Below are positions 1 through 8,011 of a stretch of DNA of 64,000 nucleotides, one piece after another. How positions within the stretch are numbered: the stretch's first letter is position 1; every line of letters starts with the position of its first letter. Under the pieces are notes generated by a model. That model searched no databases. It worked only from the letters and a program-made list of their open reading frames with translations, and was not told where the DNA came from. Position numbers and translations under genes: made by a program. This DNA is from Nitratidesulfovibrio termitidis HI1 (lineage in GTDB: Bacteria; Desulfobacterota; Desulfovibrionia; Desulfovibrionales; Desulfovibrionaceae). The stretch covers positions 27,307-91,306 of the forward strand of contig NZ_KI632512.1 of NCBI RefSeq assembly GCF_000504305.1, read 5' to 3'.

Positions 1-389
1 GCGATTCGCGCACCATGGCCGAGGTGACCAGCGACTTCCAGTACGAGGAAGTGCTGCGCGTGGTGTTCAAGGCCGTGCGCAAGCTGCGCATCGCGGCGCT
101 GAAATCCATGTACGACGAACTGGGCGACCCGCTGGTGCCGGAAAACGCGGGCGGGCTGGAATACCTGCGCACCAACCTTGAAACCGCGCTGACCACCATG
201 ACCGCCGCCGTGCCGCCGGAGCTGGCCGCCTACGTGGTGGCCATCCCGCCGGGGCAGGACTACGTGAACAACGGGGTGGCCGTGGAAACCACGCTCATCG
301 GCATCCCCATCATCCGGCAGATCAAGCTGTTCGCCAACTACGCCTACGCGGGCAGTTCGTTCGACCCGCGCCTGACGGCTACTGCCTAG
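1..389 (+). CDS. Phage contractile tail sheath protein, C-terminal part (truncated by window edge)
   Basis: The frame is open from the window edge to the stop at 387-389, so the true start lies upstream; the ATG at 15 is probably internal. About 128 codons are visible. The visible end has the mixed helix-strand character of a sheath C-terminus, including FANYAYAGSSFDPRL, and resembles the DUF2586-type sheath of Mu-like phages. This is family resemblance from memory. Position supports it: a tube-like gene follows after 12 bp with a good ribosome site (taggagg), as in the Mu L-M order. In the virion the sheath surrounds the tube and contracts to drive injection. The sheath call is fairly secure from gene order and less so from sequence alone. 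Confidence 0.6.
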   Translation, partial: DSRTMAEVTSDFQYEEVLRVVFKAVRKLRIAALKSMYDELGDPLVPENAGGLEYLRTNLETALTTMTAAVPPELAAYVVAIPPGQDYVNNGVAVETTLIGIPIIRQIKLFANYAYAGSSFDPRLTATA

Positions 390-401
390 GAGGCATGCAC
401 C

Positions 402-872
402 ATGGCCATCAACGGCAAGAACTACGACTGGGAAGACATCACCGTGCGCCTGCCGCAGGGCGAAACGGTGGGCATTACCGACATCAGCTACAAGGACGGC
501 CAGGGCGTGGAGCCGCGCTACGGGCGCGGAGCCACCCCGCGCGGCTATGGCCGCAAGAACTACGAGGCGTCGGGATCGTTCACGCTGGACCGCGACGAGT
601 TCGAGCGGCTGAAGAAGGAACTGGCCAGCTCCGGCGCGGGCGGCATCTACGACCACACGCCGTTCCCGGTGGTGGTCAGCTACGCCAACAGCGACCAGCC
701 CACCATCGTGGACACCCTGCCTGCGTGCAAGGTGACCAGCCACGACACCTCGTCCGCCCAGGGCGACGACAACGCCGGGCAGGTGAAGTGCGAGATCACC
801 ATCCTTTCGCCCATCCTGTGGAACGGGGTGCCCGCCAAGGTGGACCGGAAGGTGAGCAGTTTGACGGGGTAA
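402..872 (+). CDS. Phage tail tube protein
   Basis: This 156-residue protein sits directly after the sheath gene, with SD taggagg at 387-393 and ATG at 402. Tube proteins of Mu-like contractile phages have about this size and position (Mu M). The sequence is rich in beta-prone stretches and has a SGSFTLDRDEFERL segment; I recognise no catalytic motif. The role is to polymerise into the inner tail tube inside the sheath. Assignment rests mainly on order (sheath, tube, chaperone, tape measure) and size. A hairpin that could end the sheath-tube transcript follows at 901-930, just before an inserted AT-rich gene. Confidence 0.6.
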   Translation: MAINGKNYDWEDITVRLPQGETVGITDISYKDGQGVEPRYGRGATPRGYGRKNYEASGSFTLDRDEFERLKKELASSGAGGIYDHTPFPVVVSYANSDQPTIVDTLPACKVTSHDTSSAQGDDNAGQVKCEITILSPILWNGVPAKVDRKVSSLTG

Positions 873-900
873 GAGGAGAAGAAAAGAGGGAAAAGAGAAA

Positions 901-930
901 GGCCGGGGAAACCCGGCCTGCGTTTGTTCG
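901..930 (+). terminator. Terminator-like hairpin after the tail tube gene
   Basis: A perfect 7-bp stem ggccggg/cccggcc with a GAAA loop (901-918) is followed by the T-rich tgcgtttgttc. It separates the phage tail operon from the AT-rich cargo gene that starts at 1064. Some read-through would be needed for the tape measure genes unless another promoter serves them. Confidence 0.6.
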
Positions 931-979
931 GCAGCTTATTAAATGATTCTGACATTAATAGAATATGCGAATAACTATC

Positions 980-1025
980 TTGCTTTTTATTTGGAGTAGT
1001 GCTTTTAAATGAACAATAATGTTCA
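980..1025 (+). promoter_or_regulatory. Candidate promoter with operator-like palindrome for the cargo gene at 1064
   Basis: In AT-rich DNA a TTGCTT hexamer (980-985) is followed, after about 17-18 bp, by TTTAAA near 1003-1009, a plausible sigma-70 promoter. Immediately downstream lies a perfect inverted repeat, TGAACA-ataa-TGTTCA (1010-1025), where an operator would overlap the transcription start. The binding protein is unknown. This suggests the cargo gene is transcribed on its own, in the prophage state, and not only with late genes. Confidence 0.45.
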
Positions 1026-1063
1026 AAAACTACACTTAAGAATAATCTGTCGTGGAGGCTGCT

Positions 1064-2362
1064 ATGTCTTTTGAAATTAAAGAGTTTGCTAAAAGCTTTT
1101 CAGTTTTTGAGGCTGGCGTTAAAGCACAGGTTGGCAACGATGCGTACAACAAGCGAATCTCGGATATTATTGAATATTTACTGGGGTCTTCCGCAGTATT
1201 TCGCGAGTGCAACGACAGGCTGTTTTTGTATTTGGTTTTTGGGAGAGCGTTGATCGAGGAAAACTATATTTTTTACAATCTATTTGAAGGCGCTCGAGTA
1301 ATCCCAATGCTTTTCAAGTTGTCATCTAATTGGAATTCAATAGAAAGTATTGCAAATTTTGAGGCAAAGTTGGAAGACTTGTGCAGAGTTACAAATAGAG
1401 ATGTTGATGCAGTAATTTTTGAATTGCTTGTTGCCTCTGCATATAAGAATTCCGGATATACGGTTTCATTCATTCCTGAGGCTCCGCCGGATAGAACTCC
1501 AGACATCATGATAGAAAAGGATGGAGTTACAAGATATGTTGAATGTAAAAAAATGCAGCGCGGAAGTGACTATTCGTACAAAGAGATGGATAGGTGGTAC
1601 GATATTGCTGACATTGTACGCGACATCATATTAGAGAGCAAAATATCTGCTCATTTCCATTTTAAGTTTAAATCCGAACTGCTTGATATAAATCCAAAGC
1701 GTATCATTAGAAAAATACGAAAAAAGATTGAAACATGCAAAAACATATCAACACAATTTCACATTACAAAGAATGAAGATTTTACGATCAAATTCAAACC
1801 GATCGACAAATCAAAATTTAATACCGAACTCGACCCCATGAGAAATTTCGGTGGTCCATCGTTTGCTGAATACCTAACAGGTTCGTATAAAAATGAATAC
1901 GGTTATAAAATAATAGGGGATGTCAAAATTGAAGAGCCACCTTTTGTATCGATTGTAAATCATGCATCTGTTATGTCGCATCAATTTGTGGGAAGCAGAG
2001 CCGCATACAAAAAAGCTGTACACGCAAAAAGAAAGCTCATTGACGCATCAGGCCAACTTACATCAACAATGCCAGGCAATATACACATTTTGGTAGAAGA
2101 TTGTCAGGGCCTGACTGTTCACGAAAGTCGCGCAATGAGAAATATTATTGAGATATCTAACTTTACGGACACAAACGGAGGTGTTGAAAACATACACCTT
2201 CATGTGTGCAAATACGTAACACCTCTCAATGAATTATTTGATGTCGAGGAGACTGTAATAAGTTTCCACGCACCGAACTGTGTGCCGCAGGTAATCCCCC
2301 CTGTGTGGTTCCATACAGAACAAATCGAAGAAGGATTTGGAACCCTGTTACAAGAGCACTAA
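1064..2362 (+). CDS. Phage-borne PD-(D/E)XK nuclease-like cargo protein of unknown function
   Basis: This encodes 432 residues from the ATG at 1064, chosen because GGAGG at 1054-1058 has ideal spacing; a GTG at 1052 overlaps that site. The gene is far more AT-rich than the flanking tail genes and interrupts them, which is typical of a moron acquired by transfer. In the middle are the marks of a PD-(D/E)XK nuclease core: a helix with Glu (FELLVASAY), TPDIMIEKDG with the Asp, then YVECKK as the E-x-K element, near residues 130-165. The remainder resembles nothing I recognise. It has a candidate promoter and palindrome upstream and a terminator at 2385-2406. A role in excluding other phages is inference from position; an HJ-type or repair nuclease is also possible. 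Confidence 0.6.
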   Translation: MSFEIKEFAKSFSVFEAGVKAQVGNDAYNKRISDIIEYLLGSSAVFRECNDRLFLYLVFGRALIEENYIFYNLFEGARVIPMLFKLSSNWNSIESIANFEAKLEDLCRVTNRDVDAVIFELLVASAYKNSGYTVSFIPEAPPDRTPDIMIEKDGVTRYVECKKMQRGSDYSYKEMDRWYDIADIVRDIILESKISAHFHFKFKSELLDINPKRIIRKIRKKIETCKNISTQFHITKNEDFTIKFKPIDKSKFNTELDPMRNFGGPSFAEYLTGSYKNEYGYKIIGDVKIEEPPFVSIVNHASVMSHQFVGSRAAYKKAVHAKRKLIDASGQLTSTMPGNIHILVEDCQGLTVHESRAMRNIIEISNFTDTNGGVENIHLHVCKYVTPLNELFDVEETVISFHAPNCVPQVIPPVWFHTEQIEEGFGTLLQEH

Positions 2363-2384
2363 GAAATTAGAAAATCAGTTTTCA

Positions 2385-2406
2385 GCCGCCCACCGGGGCG
2401 GCTTTT
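2385..2406 (+). terminator. Rho-independent terminator of the cargo gene
   Basis: Stem gccgcc (2385-2390) pairs with ggcggc (2397-2402), followed by tttt. It lies 22 bp after the stop of the nuclease-like cargo gene, closing an independent transcription unit inside the tail operon. Confidence 0.7.
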
Positions 2407-2513
2407 CATTTCCCCGCATATCTCCCACTGCCTCCGGCCCCGCCTTCCGGCCTCCGCTAGGGTAGCGGCGTAGCAGGTTCACCTGCCCAAACGCCAACCC
2501 GCATGGAGGCATC

Positions 2514-2870
2514 ATGTCCGACCCCGCCAATACCTCGCAGGCCATTTCCGCCACCCCGGCAGACGCCGAAGGGGCCGCCCCTTCCGGTCGCGCCTACGCC
2601 GCGTTCGAGCACAGCTGGACCGACCGCTGGGCCGACACGGAAGTGTCCGTGTCCTACCGTTTCGCCAAGCCCTCTCCCACGCACATCAAGCGGTTGCAGT
2701 CCACGGCGGCGCGCAACCCCGCGCAGGCGTCGCGCGCGCTGATCCTGGACGTGATCCACCCCGACGACCGCGAACGCTTTCTTGCCGATGCGGACCGCTA
2801 CCCCGGCCTTGTCACCACCATGAGCAGCGCGCTCATCAAGGCGGTGGGCCTCGGCGACCTGGGAAACTGA
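2514..2870 (+). CDS. Phage tail assembly chaperone, short (zero-frame) product
   Basis: The 118-residue product starts at ATG 2514 behind GGAGG (2504-2508). It lies between the tube and the tape measure, the place of the tail assembly chaperone (lambda G, Mu gp41 region). The C-terminal part, with helix-rich NPAQASRALILDVIHPDDRERFL, fits chaperones of this kind. The last sense codons before the stop are GGA AAC, within the heptamer GGGAAAC (2861-2867), a classical -1 slippery site, so a longer product is expected (see 2514-3055). The chaperone binds the tape measure protein before tube polymerisation and is absent from the virion. The call is from position plus the frameshift signature. Confidence 0.7.
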   Translation: MSDPANTSQAISATPADAEGAAPSGRAYAAFEHSWTDRWADTEVSVSYRFAKPSPTHIKRLQSTAARNPAQASRALILDVIHPDDRERFLADADRYPGLVTTMSSALIKAVGLGDLGN

Positions 2871-3055
2871 TCGACGCCGCCCGCCAGCGGCTCGGCGGGC
2901 TCGGGCAGTATGACGCCATGATCCGTCACTGGCTGCATGCCGAGCCCGCCGACGACTGGGAAGTCTGGGCCGGGCAGGTCGCGCAGGCCCTGTTCCTCGA
3001 AGAACGCCACATCAAGACCCTCGCCCACATCATGGGCGCAAGGGCAAAAGCATAG
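2514..3055 (+). CDS. Tail assembly chaperone, -1 frameshifted G-GT type fusion
   Basis: At GGGAAAC (2861-2867) a -1 slip lets ribosomes bypass the TGA at 2868-2870 and continue in the open frame to the TAG at 3053-3055. This adds 62 codons (LIDAARQRLGG...MGARAKA) to the 118-residue protein, for a 180-residue fusion. The extension has no start codon or ribosome site of its own, yet uses the high-GC third-position codons of a real gene and contains DDWEVWAGQVAQALFLEE, typical of T-domain extensions. The heptamer fits X-XXY-YYZ exactly. It ends 7 bp before the tape measure ATG. In lambda a similar slip gives a minor fusion that links chaperone to tube protein; the efficiency here is unknown. Confidence 0.75.
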
Positions 3056-3062
3056 GCCCGCC

Positions 3063-5408
3063 ATGGAAGTGTTCAACGTCTTTGCCACCATGTCGCTCAT
3101 GGACATGATTTCCGGCCCGCTCGGCTCCATTGCTTCACGCATGGACATGCTGAAGCAGCGGGCCGTGGGGCTGGGCGACCGCATGGGCAAGCTGGCGGTG
3201 GCCATGGCTCCTGTGGCGCTGGCCGCCGCCGTGCTGCTGGCCACGCTGGGCCTTGCCGCACGCGAAGCCATCGCCTTCGAAAGTTCCATGGCCGACGTGG
3301 CCAAGGTGGTGACCTTCGAAAGCGCGGGCGAGCTGCAATCCATGTCCGACGCCATCCTGGAGATGAGCACCCGCATTCCCATGGCGGCGGACGGGCTGGC
3401 GGCTATCGTGGCTGCCGCCGCGCAAAGCGGCGTGGCCAAGGCCGACCTGACGGAGTTCGCCGAGCAGGCCGCCAAGATGGGCGTGGCCTTCGACCTGACC
3501 GGAGACCAGGCGGGCAAGATGATGGCGGCTTGGCGGGCGGGTATGGGGCTAACCTTGCCGCGCGTCTACGCACTGGCGGACGCCGTGAACCACCTGTCCA
3601 ACAGCATGAATGCCGAGGCCCCTGCGCTGGGCGAGGTGATCCAGCGCGTGGGTGCGCTTGGAATGGCGGCGGGCCTGACGGAAACGCAGGTAGCGGCGCT
3701 GGGTGCGGCGTTCCTTTCCGCCGGTAGTTCGCCAGAGGTGGCGGCCACGGCATTGAAGACCTTCACATCCACGCTGGTGCAAGGCGTGGCCATGAGCAAG
3801 GACGCGCAGGCGGCCTTCGGATCGTTGGGCCTCTCGGTCACGCAGATGGCCAAGGACATGCAGACCGACGCGCAGGGAACCATCTTCCGCGTGTTGCAGG
3901 CTCTGGCCGACAAGCCCAGGGAATTGCAGATGTCGCTGCTCACGGAAATGTTCGGGACGGGAGCACTGGATAGTATTGCCCCGCTTTTGCAGAACATGGG
4001 CAACCTGACGCAGGCGTTCGAGCTGGTGGGCGATGCCTCGGCCTATGCGGGCAGCATGCAGGCGGAATTCGACACCCGCAGCAAGACCACGGCCAACACC
4101 CTGATCCTGCTGGGCAACAAGATGAAGGCGCTGATGATCGTGGCGGGCAGCTACTTTCTGCCGGTCATCGCGCGGGTTGCCGAAGGCATGGGCGGCTTCG
4201 TGGACGTGCTGCGCGGCGCGGCGCAGACCGTGGCCGGGGAATTCGCGCTCAAGCTGCTGGCGGGCATCGCCACCGCCGTGGTGGCCGCCACGGCCCTGTC
4301 CGGGGCCATCTGGCTGTTGTCCGCCGCCGGTCCCATGCTGACCAAGGCCCTTGGCCCGCTCAAGGCGGCGCTGCTGGGCCTGTCGTGGCCCATGTGGGCG
4401 CTCATCGCCGTGGGCGCGGCGCTGTACGTGGCCTATCGCACCAATTTCGGCGGCATGGCCGACACCATTGACAGTTGGTGGTCGCGCATCTCGCTGGTGT
4501 TCCGGGGCGTGGCCGCCGTGTTCGCCACCCTTACCGACGGCGTGGGCGAGATTCGCGGCCAGTTGGCCACGGACATTCGCGCCGCCGGGCTGGAAGGGCT
4601 GGTTGCCGCCGTGGCCCGCGTGGTGTTCCGCATCCGCGAGTTCTTCACCGGCATGGTGGATGGAGTGGCCCCGGTGGGCCAGCGCATGGCGGACATCCTT
4701 GGGCCGTCGTTTTCGGCCATTGCCGCCACGCTGGGCCGGGTCTTCGACGCGCTGGGCCGGGTTGCCGTTGCCCTGTTCGGAGCCGGGGCCGCCACCGATG
4801 CATCCGGCTGGCAGCGCTTCGGCGAGGTGCTGGGCACCTTCGTGGCCGGTGCCGCCGAAGGGGTGGCCATTGCCGTGCGCGCGCTCATCGCGCCCATCGA
4901 AATGGCGGCGGGCGTGGTGCAGTTCTTCCTCGACATCATCAACGGGGTGAGCCTGTTCGACGCCGGGGCGGCGCTGCTGGGCACGTTTGCCGACGGCATC
5001 AAATCCATGCTGGCCGTGCCCATGGAAGCCGTGCGCGGGGCTATGGATCTTATTGCCAAACTGCTGCCGCATTCGGATGCCGACGCGGGGCCGCTGTCCA
5101 CGCTGACCGCATCCGGTCGGGCCACCCTGACCACCATGGGCGAGGGCATGCAGGCCGCCGCGCCGGATCTTAACGCCGCACTGGATGACGCCCTGGGCGC
5201 GGCGGTGCCCCCCGGCACGCTGGAAGCCATGGCCGAGGTGGGCGTAACGCCCGCCAAGGGCCGCGAGGGTCGCACCGGCGGGCGCGGGGTGACCATCCAC
5301 ATCGGCAGCGTGAGCCTGCCGGGCGTATCCGACGCGCAGGGCTTCGTGTCCGAGTTGCAGGCCCTTGTGGCCGAATACGACGGCGTGCCGGAAGGGGGCA
5401 TGGCATGA
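3063..5408 (+). CDS. Phage tail tape measure protein
   Basis: This encodes 781 residues from ATG 3063, chosen because it follows the frameshift extension's stop by 7 bp; the frame upstream of it overlaps that extension. The protein is alanine- and glycine-rich and largely helical. It has the TP901-type tape measure core in the first half (AFESSMADVAKVVTFESAGELQ onward) and hydrophobic segments near residues 45-65 and 395-460, typical of tape measures that insert into membrane during injection. It sets tail length and is threaded through the tube lumen. Its final ATGA overlaps the next gene by 4 bp, indicating coupled translation. Confidence 0.85.
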   Translation: MEVFNVFATMSLMDMISGPLGSIASRMDMLKQRAVGLGDRMGKLAVAMAPVALAAAVLLATLGLAAREAIAFESSMADVAKVVTFESAGELQSMSDAILEMSTRIPMAADGLAAIVAAAAQSGVAKADLTEFAEQAAKMGVAFDLTGDQAGKMMAAWRAGMGLTLPRVYALADAVNHLSNSMNAEAPALGEVIQRVGALGMAAGLTETQVAALGAAFLSAGSSPEVAATALKTFTSTLVQGVAMSKDAQAAFGSLGLSVTQMAKDMQTDAQGTIFRVLQALADKPRELQMSLLTEMFGTGALDSIAPLLQNMGNLTQAFELVGDASAYAGSMQAEFDTRSKTTANTLILLGNKMKALMIVAGSYFLPVIARVAEGMGGFVDVLRGAAQTVAGEFALKLLAGIATAVVAATALSGAIWLLSAAGPMLTKALGPLKAALLGLSWPMWALIAVGAALYVAYRTNFGGMADTIDSWWSRISLVFRGVAAVFATLTDGVGEIRGQLATDIRAAGLEGLVAAVARVVFRIREFFTGMVDGVAPVGQRMADILGPSFSAIAATLGRVFDALGRVAVALFGAGAATDASGWQRFGEVLGTFVAGAAEGVAIAVRALIAPIEMAAGVVQFFLDIINGVSLFDAGAALLGTFADGIKSMLAVPMEAVRGAMDLIAKLLPHSDADAGPLSTLTASGRATLTTMGEGMQAAAPDLNAALDDALGAAVPPGTLEAMAEVGVTPAKGREGRTGGRGVTIHIGSVSLPGVSDAQGFVSELQALVAEYDGVPEGGMA

Positions 5409-5950
5409 GCATGCTGACCTTCGAGGACGGCGTGGTGCGCCTTGGCGGGGTGGCCCTGCCGGGCATCCTGCGTGCCCAGCGCGTGGCCTGCGCCGTGCGC
5501 TTCGACGAGCAGAAGGTGGACGGCGTGTCCGGCAAGCGAAAGACCCCCCTCGGGTGGGAAGACGCCGAGATCACGCTGACCCTCGACCTGCTCACCGACG
5601 ACGACGCCACCTGTTACGACCGGCTGGAAACCATCAACGGGGCCTTCCGGGGCACGGACAGCCGCACGAACCCCAAGGTACTGGAGGTGGCCAATCGCCA
5701 TCTGCTGGCGCGGGGCATCCGGCGGGTGGTGTTCAGCCGCCTTGAAAGCGAGGAAACGGACGCCGACGACACCCTGCGGGCCACGCTGGCCTTCGTGGAG
5801 CATGTGCCGCCCATCGTGCGGGTGGAACAGGCCGGGGCCAAGACCCCGCGCGCGGCAGAGGCCGCCGCGCAGGGCAGCAGCGCCGCGCCGCAGCAGGAGG
5901 CATCGCTGCTGGTGGACGTGTCCGGCAGGAAAGCCAGGGGGAACCGCTGA
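5405..5950 (+). CDS. Phage tail/baseplate protein in the Mu N position (DUF6046-like)
   Basis: The 181-residue product starts at 5405, overlapping the tape measure stop by ATGA. It sits between tape measure and hub genes, where Mu has N and P2-like phages have a tail-terminal or LysM-like protein. The N-terminal half is beta-rich (VVRLGGVALPGILRAQRVACAVRF). The last 35 residues are alanine-rich and low complexity. No catalytic motif is visible. It probably joins tube and hub during baseplate assembly. It overlaps the next gene by 1 bp, so these genes form a tightly coupled operon. The family name is from memory and uncertain; the structural role is likely. Confidence 0.55.
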   Translation: MSMLTFEDGVVRLGGVALPGILRAQRVACAVRFDEQKVDGVSGKRKTPLGWEDAEITLTLDLLTDDDATCYDRLETINGAFRGTDSRTNPKVLEVANRHLLARGIRRVVFSRLESEETDADDTLRATLAFVEHVPPIVRVEQAGAKTPRAAEAAAQGSSAAPQQEASLLVDVSGRKARGNR

Positions 5951-6750
5951 TGGACATCACCGGCGTGGACATCATCGTGCGGGTGGGCGGGCTGGAAGTG
6001 CTGCGCTCCCCCCGGGCCGAGGTGGTCAGCCGCCGCCGCGCGGTCATCACGCGGGCCGAGGTGGAACTGCCCGACCCGGACGGCTCGGTGCGGGCCGCCC
6101 TGGCTGTGGGCCAGCCCGTCTCGCTGGGCTTCGGCTACCGGGGCGGCCCCATGCAGCAGTTCACCGGCACGGTGGACGGCTTTCGCCCGGCAGGGCCGGA
6201 TGCTGTGGCCGTGCTGGCTGCCGGGCAGGAACTGGCCCTGTCGCGCACCACCATCACCGAATCCTTCCATGGCGAACCCGCCGATGCGGTGGCCCGGCGT
6301 ATCCTGTCCCGCAGCGGGCTGGCCGTGGCCGCCGTGGAAATACCGGACGTGACCCTGCCGCACATGGTGTTCGCCACCGTGCCGCTGTGGCGCGCGGTGC
6401 GGCAACTGGCGGAATCCATCCAGCGCGGGAACGGGCACGACCTTTCGCGCCACGCCCTGTGGCTGGGGGCCGACGGCCTGCGCTGGAGCGCGGGCGACGA
6501 ACCCGGCCCCCTGTACACGGTGGCCACCGGCGAAAACCTCATCAATCACGAGGTGGCCACCACGCCGGGCGCGCTGGCCGAGGTGGAATCGGTACTGCTG
6601 GCGGGCCTTGCCCACTCCATGCCGTTCCGGCTGGAGGACACGCGGCGCGGCATCAGCGGGCAGTTTCGCGCGCAGGAGGTGCGCCACGTGCTTACGCCCG
6701 GCGGCAACAGGACGTTCATCCGGTACGGGGCGGACCATGGCTGGGGGTAA
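5950..6750 (+). CDS. Phage baseplate hub protein (Mu P / gpD-like)
   Basis: This encodes 266 residues. It begins with a beta-rich hub fold (VDIIVRVGGLEVLRSPRAEV, EVELPDPDGS), then FTGTVDGFRPAGPDAVAVLAAGQELALSRTTI, which resembles the gpD/gp27 hub family (late control D). The hub forms the ring that connects the tube to the spike. Gene order (N-like, hub, spike V, W, J, I) is that of Mu. The stop overlaps the following spike gene by 14 bp, typical of phage structural operons. Confidence 0.7.
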   Translation: MDITGVDIIVRVGGLEVLRSPRAEVVSRRRAVITRAEVELPDPDGSVRAALAVGQPVSLGFGYRGGPMQQFTGTVDGFRPAGPDAVAVLAAGQELALSRTTITESFHGEPADAVARRILSRSGLAVAAVEIPDVTLPHMVFATVPLWRAVRQLAESIQRGNGHDLSRHALWLGADGLRWSAGDEPGPLYTVATGENLINHEVATTPGALAEVESVLLAGLAHSMPFRLEDTRRGISGQFRAQEVRHVLTPGGNRTFIRYGADHGWG

Positions 6751-7462
6751 CGGCGGCGCGAACAGCGCCAACCTGCTGCAACTCATCCGCCGGGCGGTGG
6801 AGCTGTGCATGCCGGACCTGCGCCACTACTACCGCGTGACCCGCAAGGCGCGGGTAGTAGCGGCCTACGCCAGCGACGGGGCCTACTACGCCGACGTGCA
6901 GCCCCTGCGCAACGACGAGACCGACGACCCCGCCGAGCCGGTGGTGCCGCGCGTGGAACTGCCGGTGCTGTGGGGCGGCCCGGACCGTGGCGTGGTGTGC
7001 CCGCCCGTGGTGGGCACCCTGTGCGACCTTTCCTACTACGATGGCGACCCCAACTACCCGCGCATCAGCAACATCCGCTGGCAGGGGCACGGCGCGCCGC
7101 TGGCCGCAGTGGGCGAATTCGTCATTCAACTTGAGAAGGGCGTGGAGATCCGCATCGACACCGGCAAACGCATCGTGTCCACGACCCCGGCGGACTGGCT
7201 GGTGCAGGTGGGCGGCAACGCCACCGTGGAGGCGGCGGGCTCCATCACCTTGCAGGCCCCGGAAATCATCCAGCGCGGCAACGTGACGGGCGAGGGCCAC
7301 GACGGCGGCAAGGGCACGGTGAGCGAGCACGCGGACCGCACCATCACCGGCAGCCTGACCATCAATGGCCCGGTGGCCATCAAGGGCGGGCTGTCGGTGG
7401 ATGGTGACAGTACGGTGAGCGGCAACAGCCACGCGGGCAGCCGCAGCGGGGGGACGGTGTGA
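6737..7462 (+). CDS. Phage baseplate spike protein (gpV / Mu gp45-like)
   Basis: The 241-residue product starts at ATG 6737 inside the end of the hub gene; the frame is open further upstream but lacks a sensible start. The N-terminal part resembles the OB-fold of gpV-type spikes (YYADVQPLRNDETDDPAEPVVPRVELPVLWGGPDRG). The C-terminal third is a repetitive beta-helix region (GSITLQAPEI, NGPVAIKGGLSVDGDSTVSGNSH), typical of membrane-piercing spikes. It lacks an obvious HxH iron-binding tip. The downstream neighbour is an antisense cargo gene that starts its stop codon 2 bp away, splitting V from W. Confidence 0.75.
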   Translation: MAGGNGGANSANLLQLIRRAVELCMPDLRHYYRVTRKARVVAAYASDGAYYADVQPLRNDETDDPAEPVVPRVELPVLWGGPDRGVVCPPVVGTLCDLSYYDGDPNYPRISNIRWQGHGAPLAAVGEFVIQLEKGVEIRIDTGKRIVSTTPADWLVQVGGNATVEAAGSITLQAPEIIQRGNVTGEGHDGGKGTVSEHADRTITGSLTINGPVAIKGGLSVDGDSTVSGNSHAGSRSGGTV

Positions 7463-7464
7463 GG

Positions 7465-7965
7465 CTAGAAGGGCAAGCCTGACTTTACAGCGGCATGAAC
7501 TCCAATTTTTATCAATTCTTGAAGTGCCGTTTTCAAAGAATCTCCTGTCAGGTTGAGCAGTGCTTTGGTTTTTGATTCTTTCTCTGAAGATGTGAGGGAT
7601 GATCCTGATATGCAATCCTCAACGATTTTTTTAATGGTCTCTTCGCTGAATTTAATAGTCACCACATTGAGCTCTGCAGTAAGTCCACCGTCAGGCTCTA
7701 GGTAGTCGCGCCCGTCCGCTGTGATTTCTAAAATTCTTGAATTTTTATGTCTGACTGGAGTTTCAGATCGTATAAGTCCCTTCTCCATAAGGTGCTGTAA
7801 TTCCCTGACTGCTGCATGATTAATAATGCCTTGCTCATCATGAATTTTCTCGCCCGAATGAATATGGAAATCTGGGAAGGACTTTTCATTAAAATCCAAA
7901 ACACCTGTCTTGCTATTTTCTAGCGTTTCGAGAATATACCGCTGCAAAATTCTATTGGTAGCCAT
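7465..7965 (-). CDS. AT-rich antisense cargo gene in the baseplate operon, winged-helix-like
   Basis: This encodes 166 residues from ATG 7965, supported by AAGGAGG five bases upstream. An upstream GTG at 7971 overlaps that site. It is markedly AT-rich and runs against the phage operon between spike V and baseplate W. The middle (INHAAVRELQHLMEKGLIRSETPVRHKNSRILEITADGRDYL) has the length and pattern of a winged helix-turn-helix followed by an ITADGRDYL wing, as in small regulators. The C-terminal half is helical (EETIKKIVEDCIS, SKTKALLNLTG). I do not recognise the family. Likely a moron expressed from the prophage; a regulator or toxin-antitoxin-like part are both possible. Confidence 0.6.
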   Translation of the reverse strand: MATNRILQRYILETLENSKTGVLDFNEKSFPDFHIHSGEKIHDEQGIINHAAVRELQHLMEKGLIRSETPVRHKNSRILEITADGRDYLEPDGGLTAELNVVTIKFSEETIKKIVEDCISGSSLTSSEKESKTKALLNLTGDSLKTALQELIKIGVHAAVKSGLPF

Positions 7966-8011
7966 ATGCACCTCCTTGAAATTCTACAACTAGCATGTTG
8001 AGGACTTTAAT

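Noticed and set aside
395-946. Overlapping frame of 183 codons over the tail tube gene
   Set aside because: Out of phase with the well-coded tube gene and lacking a ribosome site; Arg/His-rich shadow.
3549-5300. Long antisense open frames, for example opposite the tape measure gene
   Set aside because: They are by-products of high-GC codon bias; the products are His/Arg/Gly-rich without domains.
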